A stretch of DNA of 64,000 bases from Pleurodeles waltl (Eukaryota > Chordata > Amphibia > Caudata > Salamandridae): the NCBI RefSeq assembly GCF_031143425.1, contig NC_090437.1:1178718863-1178782862 (forward strand), in the 5' to 3' direction. Position 1 is the stretch's first letter, and every line of letters starts with the position of its first letter. The notes under the pieces were generated by a model. It did no database searches. It saw only the letters and a list, made by a program, of their open reading frames with translations, and was not told the DNA's origin. A program made the translations under genes and the position numbers. Below are positions 59,338 through 64,000 of this stretch, piece by piece.

Positions 59338-59377
59338 CCTGGCTGATGAAGGGTGATACCCTGAAACTGGTCCCAGG
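59338..59377 (+). ncRNA. Hammerhead ribozyme, unit 1 (core intact)
   Basis: Stem I CCTGG (59338-59342) pairs with CCAGG (59373-59377). Core CTGATGA is at 59343-59349. Stem II AGGGT (59350-59354) and ACCCT (59358-59362) close a GAT loop. Core GAAAC is 59363-59367. Stem III is two pairs around TG, then GTC (59370-59372), the expected cleavage triplet. Every invariant base is present. A two-pair stem III is known in newt satellite 2, where activity is thought to need two copies. Confidence 0.85.
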
Positions 59378-59659
59378 ATGCTTGTTTCCGGTCCAGGGAG
59401 GACCTGGCTTGGCAGTTCCGGCTGGACTGTTCCCATGAAGAACAGGGTCAAGACTGATTTTCATATGGCTGGGTCCAAACTGGGGTGGCATGGTGAGTAA
59501 AAGAACAATGGATTAAACCCAGAGCTATGACTGGGGATGAGTGTTTGCATTGTTCAGAACTCCGTCCATCATCCTTTCGTGTTGCTAAAGTTGCCTTAAG
59601 TGGGAAGGGTATGTTCAGACATGGGTCCTGTGCTCACTGTACCACTGGATTCAAGCTAG

Positions 59660-59699
59660 CCTGGCTGATGAAGGGTGATACCCTGAAACCGGCCCCAGG
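59660..59699 (+). ncRNA. Hammerhead ribozyme, unit 2 (cleavage triplet changed)
   Basis: All stems and both cores match unit 1, but the triplet is GCC instead of GTC (59692-59694). The lost U breaks the stem III A-U pair. Likely inactive or very weak. Confidence 0.75.
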
Positions 59700-59778
59700 A
59701 TGCTTGTTTCCGGTCCAGGGAGGACCTGGCTTGGCAGTTCAGGCTGGATTGTTCGAATAAGGAAAAGGGTCAAGACTG

Positions 59779-59786
59779 ATTTGCAT
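59779..59786 (+). promoter_or_regulatory. Octamer (DSE-like) ATTTGCAT in array unit 2
   Basis: Perfect reverse-orientation octamer, the distal element of snRNA-type promoters. The equivalent words in other units are TTTTCAT, TTTGTACA and TCTGGATA, all damaged. Satellite 2 is known to be transcribed from an snRNA-like promoter. Confidence 0.55.
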
Positions 59787-59910
59787 ATGGCTGGGTCCAA
59801 ACTGGGATGCATGGTGAGCAAAATAACGATGAATTAAACCCAGATCTGTGACTGGGGTGAGTGTTTGCATTGTCCACCACTCCGTCCATCATCCTTTTGT
59901 GTTGCTAAAG

Positions 59911-59929
59911 TTGACCTAAGTAGAAAGGG
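59911..59929 (+). promoter_or_regulatory. PSE-like element in array unit 3
   Basis: TTGACCTAAGTAGAAAGGG resembles snRNA proximal elements (TNACC...AAAG form). It lies 132 bases after the octamer and about 70 bases before the hammerhead. The version in unit 4 (60232-60250), TTGACCTAAGTGGAAAGAG, is closer still. Confidence 0.45.
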
Positions 59930-59979
59930 CATGCCCAGACGTGGGTCCTGTGCTCACTGTGCCTCTGGATTCAAGCTAG

Positions 59980-60019
59980 CCTGGCTTATAAAGGGTGATA
60001 CCCTGAAACCTGTCCCGGA
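59980..60019 (+). ncRNA. Hammerhead ribozyme, unit 3 (core destroyed)
   Basis: Core 1 reads CTTATAA instead of CTGATGA, two invariant G lost, and stem I ends CCGGA instead of CCAGG. Stem II and GAAAC are intact. Inactive. Confidence 0.75.
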
Positions 60020-60305
60020 ATGCTTGTTTCGGTCCAGGGAGGACCTGCCTTGGCAGTTCAGGCTGGACTGTTCCCATGAGGAACAGGGTCAAGGCTGATT
60101 TGTACATAGCTGGGTCCAAACTGGGGTGGCATGGTGAGAAAAAGAACAATGAATTAAACCCAGATCTGTGACTGGGGGTGAGTGTTTGCATTGTTCAGCA
60201 CTCCGTCCATCATCCTTTTGTAATGCTAAAGTTGACCTAAGTGGAAAGAGTATGCCCAGACGTGGGTCCTGTGCTCACTGTGCCACTGGATTCAAGCTAG
60301 CCTGG

Positions 60306-60340
60306 CTTATGAAGGGTGATACCCTGAAACCGGTCCCAGA
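60306..60340 (+). ncRNA. Hammerhead ribozyme, unit 4 (one core change)
   Basis: Core 1 is CTTATGA (the invariant G replaced by T); stem II, GAAAC and GTC are intact. The 5' strand of stem I, CCTGG, is at 60301-60305; its 3' strand is CCAGA. Inactive by known core requirements. Confidence 0.75.
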
Positions 60341-60547
60341 ATGCTTGTTTCCGGTCCGGGGAGGACCTGTCTTGGCAGTTCAGGCTGGACTGTTCCCATG
60401 AGGAACATGGTCAAGACTGATCTGGATATAGCTGGGTCTAAACTGGGGTGGCATGGTGAGCAAAAGAACAATGGAATAAATCCAGATCTGTGACTGGGGG
60501 TGAGTGTTTGCATTGTTCAGCACTCCGTCCATCATCCTTTTGTGTGA

Positions 60548-60561
60548 CAATAACAGTATAA
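60548..60561. repeat. Target-site duplication, right copy
   Basis: CAATAACAGTATAA, identical to 59173-59186. Confidence 0.85.
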
Positions 60562-61331
60562 CCTTTGACCTGGCTGCGGTGTAAGCAGTGGGTATAGTAC
60601 CTCTCCAACAAAAGGAAATCCCTTGAGGAAAGATATTTTATTTGTTATCTGATGATACCTAAAGTCCAAGAAATTGAAGAAAAACAATTAGAGGATTGGT
60701 TAAGAAATAGAAATAACAACAAGTCAGGCATTTACTCCTCTACCTTAATGACTACAAGAGATACTAAAGGTAGTAGAATAGAGTATCCTTGAAATGTGCA
60801 ACAGTTGCTAATTGTCAGGAGTTATTGGCTGCACATCCTTTCCGCATGTTGAATTTGTGCTAATACCGGCAATCACTACCCTCTGGTGAGATCAAACATG
60901 AGGGGAAAATTAGCAGTATCTATCTTAGCAAAGATTTCGACAGCTCTGGAAAAAGGGTGTACATTGTCTTAACGACCAGAATGAATCCTTTGCAATGCAC
61001 ACAAAACTTCTGTTTTGCCACATGTCCCAGTGAACTGACCCAGGGTCTTTGATAGGGCTTGATTACTTCTAAGTATAGCCTTTCTGAGAATAAAATGGTT
61101 ATTGTCTTATACTTCACAGAGAAGCTGTCTCCCCTTTTCCTCTTTCAGCGCTGTGATTGCAGCACAACATCAATTAAAACATCCCACTGAAGCAGCCCGA
61201 CAGGCCTTAACCTTTATTTTGCTCAGTAGAGTGACATTTGAATTCCTACCATGTGGCCATCTTGTTTTGCCATATAAAGACTCTCAGACTCACCCTCTTC
61301 CTCTTCCATATCAAAGGTGAGAAGAATCTGA
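60562..61331. other. No recognised feature
   Basis: Intergenic DNA after the array; no supported frames. Confidence 0.35.
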
Positions 61332-61487
61332 GGCCCATATTTATACCTTTTTAGCGCTGCATTTGTGTCATTTTTTTACTCAAAAGCAGTGCAAACTTGC
61401 AAAATACAATTGTATTTTGTAAGTTTGCACCGTTTTTGCATCAAAAAGCGGCGCTAATGGGGTGCTAAAAAAGTCTAAATATGGGCT
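61332..61487. mobile_element. Complete palindromic MITE (~156 bp)
   Basis: Ends GGCCCATATTTATAC and TCTAAATATGGGCT are inverted. The centre CAAAATACAATTGTATTTTG is a perfect 20-base palindrome. The arms pair almost throughout, making one hairpin. Same family as 40314-40460. Confidence 0.75.
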
Positions 61488-63179
61488 TGAATGTTTTCCA
61501 CCATATTGTTTGGCCTGCTAATGTGAAGTATGCGACGCAGCTTCCTAGAGGTTCCATTGCCAATTACATAGTTGTTGTCAACGACTTTCTGTATGAAACA
61601 AGTAAAGATCAATTAATTTGCCATTACAAATTTGGGCTTTTGGGCTCCATCTTGAACACCTCCTGGCCAGGCTGGTACCTGCTGAGACTTTCTTTATGAT
61701 GCACCATTGCAGATGAGATTGTGAGTTATTTGACATTACTGTTGGTTTCATGCATGAGCTGAGCACCTTTCTTACAAACCACATCACATCCCAGATGCTA
61801 TTGCATGTGAGTCTCATGTTGTCTCAAGTCAGAATTCCTTGTCAAGGATTATTGAGCCCCGCAAAGGTTGTTCAAAAACCAAGTCAAAGAAGAAGAAGAA
61901 ATAAATGTCCTACTACTGCAAGACTTTCTGTACAAAGACATGTGTCCCACTTCTTTCACATCGTGGTGTCTGGTGCACCCATCATGATGTTAAGTGTCTT
62001 GTTAAAATGCTCTAACAATCTGTTAGCCTAGGTGTGGCAAGAGGGAGGGAACCTGATGTTCATCTCCTGCACACCTCATATGGATTTCACATATTTGGAC
62101 ATGAAGATGACTCGATAGAAGCTCTTTGGGAAATCTCTTCCTGGTACTGATCCCAAACAAAACATTGCCTACCATAGGGCGGACTTACAATTGAAATTCA
62201 CTTCCTGCCTACAGTTACTGGTAGTATTAGATACTAGAAGGGTCTAAAGTACTAATAATGTCTATTCTAGTATCTCAACAGATCCTCCGCCACACTGCAC
62301 CACATGACACCTTTGACAACCAGTCTCACTAGGCTTCTAGCCAGTGAGTAACCTCTTTAAAAACATCTCCACAATCACACCCAAAGTAGGTCAGAAGAAG
62401 TGTAGGTACTGACTTACACACTTGAAATCGATGATTCCTGGAACTTGAGCAGGTAACATCCAGGGTTCTCTAACCGTATACATACTACTGAAAGGCAAAC
62501 AGCTTAGTAAACTCACAGCGTTCTCCTCCTGCGTAAACTAAGCATCACATGCAACCTCATGTAATGGAAACCACACTAAGAGATTCTTGCCCACACAATA
62601 AATCTCCACTCTGTCCTTTGAAGTGCAAAGGTGAGGACGGGGAGAATTTTAGGTAGTGGGTACAGCTGCAGGGCCTTCATGAATGAGAGACTTTCAGGTC
62701 TTGAAGTGCTTTAATTCTGGTACACACGTACAGCTCCCATCTTCTTACATCGCCAGTTAAAGTTTTGTGTTTTAACTTCGCCCTCCCTCTGCCAATCGAG
62801 GCTTCTCTACCTCAGCTGTCATCTGCATAATCTTGGGATTGATTTCCTCCAGCGTTCAGGGGGCTACAAAACTGGATCAAAGTTGCTGAGTTGCCACAAT
62901 AATGTATACTTATTGCACTCGCTTTTTTAAATGTTGTTCTCTGACATTAGTCGGCCTTCTACTGCTATAGCAGGTTATCATTTCATTTAATCTGGCTTTG
63001 TAATATAGTTTGCGCCACCAACACAATGCATAATTAGTGATTAAACAGCTCTGAGTGTAAGGTCATTATGCCGGATCATTAGGATGACCACCACGCATGG
63101 ATACAAATTCAGGGGAAGGACTGTAAAAAATCAGGCAGAAGGTCAAAATTCAGGGCAAAAGGTCAACTTTACGAACACA
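61488..63179. other. No recognised gene or repeat
   Basis: 1.7 kb of mixed composition. Short frames such as 61750-62031 (93 residues, with an Arg-rich RRRRNK stretch) show no family signature. A decayed retroelement or unique intergenic DNA are both possible. Confidence 0.35.
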
Positions 63180-63880
63180 TCGGCGACAACAAAACTGCCG
63201 TCATCATATTTTTCTCTTGCCCGGTGGGCGCCTATATTCGCGATACGATGACCAACTTTCTTGCTGATGAGCTGATTCAGCAATCATAGGAACGTCGGTC
63301 TATGGCGTAAGCAGTGCTGCTCCTCAAGGAGCATCGCCTCTTGATGTTCTGTGGCCTGTGCAGTGTAGAGGGGCAGTCATCGCCAGAAGGGCACGGCGGG
63401 ACAGCCAGCCGTCGCGCGAGTCCACGCCGCCCGAGCCACGCAAGTCTCTGTGCGCATGAGTCATGCCGGGAGCGCAGAGTAAGGTGTGCCTATTTCAGCC
63501 TGTGCGCGGACCTGGAGAATGAGCAGAGCAGCCTCCCTGCGCTCTCGAAGCAGGCGTCGCCCGGGAAATGTGCGTGTCTGCAAAGGTCCACCAGAAGCAG
63601 GGAAAGAGGATCAAATAGCTGTTTCTGTCCTTCCGCGGAAATCGGTAGCAGATGCCCCTCGGGAGCGGGCATGTGCAGGAAGGGCTGGTTAGAGGATGAA
63701 CAGTTCAGCACCCCGGACAGCTGCCTCGCGCTGCTCTCTGCGCTCTGGAAGCTTGCTTCGCCGGCGCTTGATCTGAAGAATGCGCGCCCGCCTTGGACCC
63801 TTAATCCGTCCGCCTGCAGTGCTGGAGTTCCACAGTTTCGCCCCAAACCTCCTCTAGTGTGAGCAAGGGGCCCATGGATA
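63180..63880 (+). promoter_or_regulatory. CpG island / promoter and 5' UTR of the GPCR gene
   Basis: CpG density rises sharply here relative to the AT-rich DNA to the left (for example CAGCCGTCGCGCGAGTCCAC near 63395-63425). Such an island directly before a coding start suggests a promoter without a TATA box. The 182-residue open frame on + (63314-63862) and others here are composition-driven; they end before the receptor start and have no recognised domain. A four-codon upstream frame (63874-63888) precedes the start in the same phase. Confidence 0.65.
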
Positions 63881-63891
63881 CCCGTTGAGAG

Positions 63892-64000
63892 ATGCACTTG
63901 GTGGACATCCTGTTTGCGCTCTTCCTCTCTCTAGTTCTGCTTGTGTCTCTGCTCTCCAACTTGCTGGTGCTGATATGCTTCGTGTACAGCTCGGACCTAC
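63892..64000 (+). CDS. Class A GPCR, N-terminus (GPR26/GPR78-like), truncated by the window
   Basis: The first 36 codons run off the right edge. The start ATG at 63892 has G at -3, and an in-frame TGA at 63886-63888 rules out a longer frame. There is no signal peptide and only a five-residue N-terminus before the hydrophobic helix, which spans residues ~6-32. SLLSNLLVLICFVYSSDL contains the conserved helix-1 Asn (Asn23, the 1.50 position) and the short first loop. The LLSN-LVL-C-S-(D/E) pattern closely resembles the orphan receptors GPR26 and GPR78, as does the very short N-terminus. I cannot tell which of the two. These receptors signal through Gs with constitutive activity by literature; that is family knowledge, not read here. 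Confidence 0.65.
   Translation, partial: MHLVDILFALFLSLVLLVSLLSNLLVLICFVYSSDL

Larger units (their letters stand above)
59187..60547 (+). repeat. Newt satellite-2-like tandem array with hammerhead ribozymes
   Basis: Units start at an ATGRATTAAACC-like word at 59186, 59508, 59829, 60149 and 60471, a period of 320-322 bp, giving four full units and a 77-base partial. Each unit holds GATCTGTGACTGGGG, ACTCCGTCCATCATCCTTTT, the hammerhead fold, and TGGGTCYAAACTGGGRTG. Period and ribozyme type match the ~330-bp satellite 2 of newts, whose transcripts self-cleave. The whole block is flanked by a perfect 14-bp duplication. Open frames of 77 residues repeated per unit are by-products. Confidence 0.9.

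Noticed and set aside
59205..60401. 77-residue frames in each satellite unit
   Set aside because: The unit is a known type of non-coding self-cleaving satellite; frames differ by shifts between units.
61750..62031. 93-residue frame with RRRRNK
   Set aside because: No homologous family recognised, no splice or start context, short.
63264..63290. CTGATGA with an adjacent GCTGATTCAGC hairpin
   Set aside because: No GAAA core follows and no stem I partner; chance.
63314..63862. 182-residue frame before the GPCR
   Set aside because: It lies in the CpG island/5' UTR, has Cys/Arg/Ser-rich composition and no family signature.

Overview
The window is animal, almost certainly amphibian, DNA. It is repeat-dominated, has spliced transposon genes, and carries no operon or bacterial gene layout. 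A tandem block at 59187-60547 has the period and hammerhead-ribozyme layout of newt satellite 2, so I infer a salamandrid newt; a Pleurodeles-like genome would fit, but species is inference. Only one host gene is supported: the first 36 codons of a class A GPCR at the right edge (63892-64000), preceded by a CpG island. Nearly everything else is mobile DNA in nested layers.

Layout, left to right. 516-3205: promoter and ORF1 of an L1-type LINE (minus). 4200-8150: several MITE-type repeats. 8546-17540: an LTR-type element (minus) split by an almost full-length L1 (8767-15624) with a 13-bp target duplication. 17560-23250: a third, heavily damaged L1 (minus) with two MITEs inside it. 23800-24811: AT-rich DNA. 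24816-35846: an ~11-kb piggyBac-like element bounded by TTAA. It holds a 382-bp tandem array, two copies of a Penelope-like segment each with a hammerhead-like fold, a broken transposase gene, GC-rich repeats and three consecutive perfect hairpins. 35850-42050: degenerate tandem repeats and MITEs. 42051-43798: an LTR fragment. 43799-52012: a Harbinger-type transposon locus with a three-exon transposase on + and two Myb/SANT-like genes on -, one of them apparently intact. 52709-54890: a solo LTR with perfect 5-bp target duplication, sitting in Penelope-like DNA that has a decayed hammerhead fold. 55733-58256: a second, older copy of that LTR carrying a LINE tail. 59187-60547: the satellite-2-like hammerhead array. 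60562-63180: mostly unassigned DNA. 63180-64000: CpG island and GPCR start.

The most interesting signal is the hammerhead-ribozyme material. Four 320-322-bp units plus a 77-base partial unit are flanked by a perfect 14-bp direct repeat. The block therefore looks like a single insertion of a multimer (retrozyme-like) and not a slice of a long satellite field. Independent hammerhead-like folds occur in Penelope-like fragments at 26895, 28197 and 55237; Penelope-type reverse transcriptases are the plausible mobilising machinery. The second notable system is the Harbinger locus, where two Myb-like genes accompany one transposase; one Myb gene splices into an uninterrupted 400-residue frame.

All calls come from reading the sequence by eye. 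Boundaries written as approximate could move by tens of bases.
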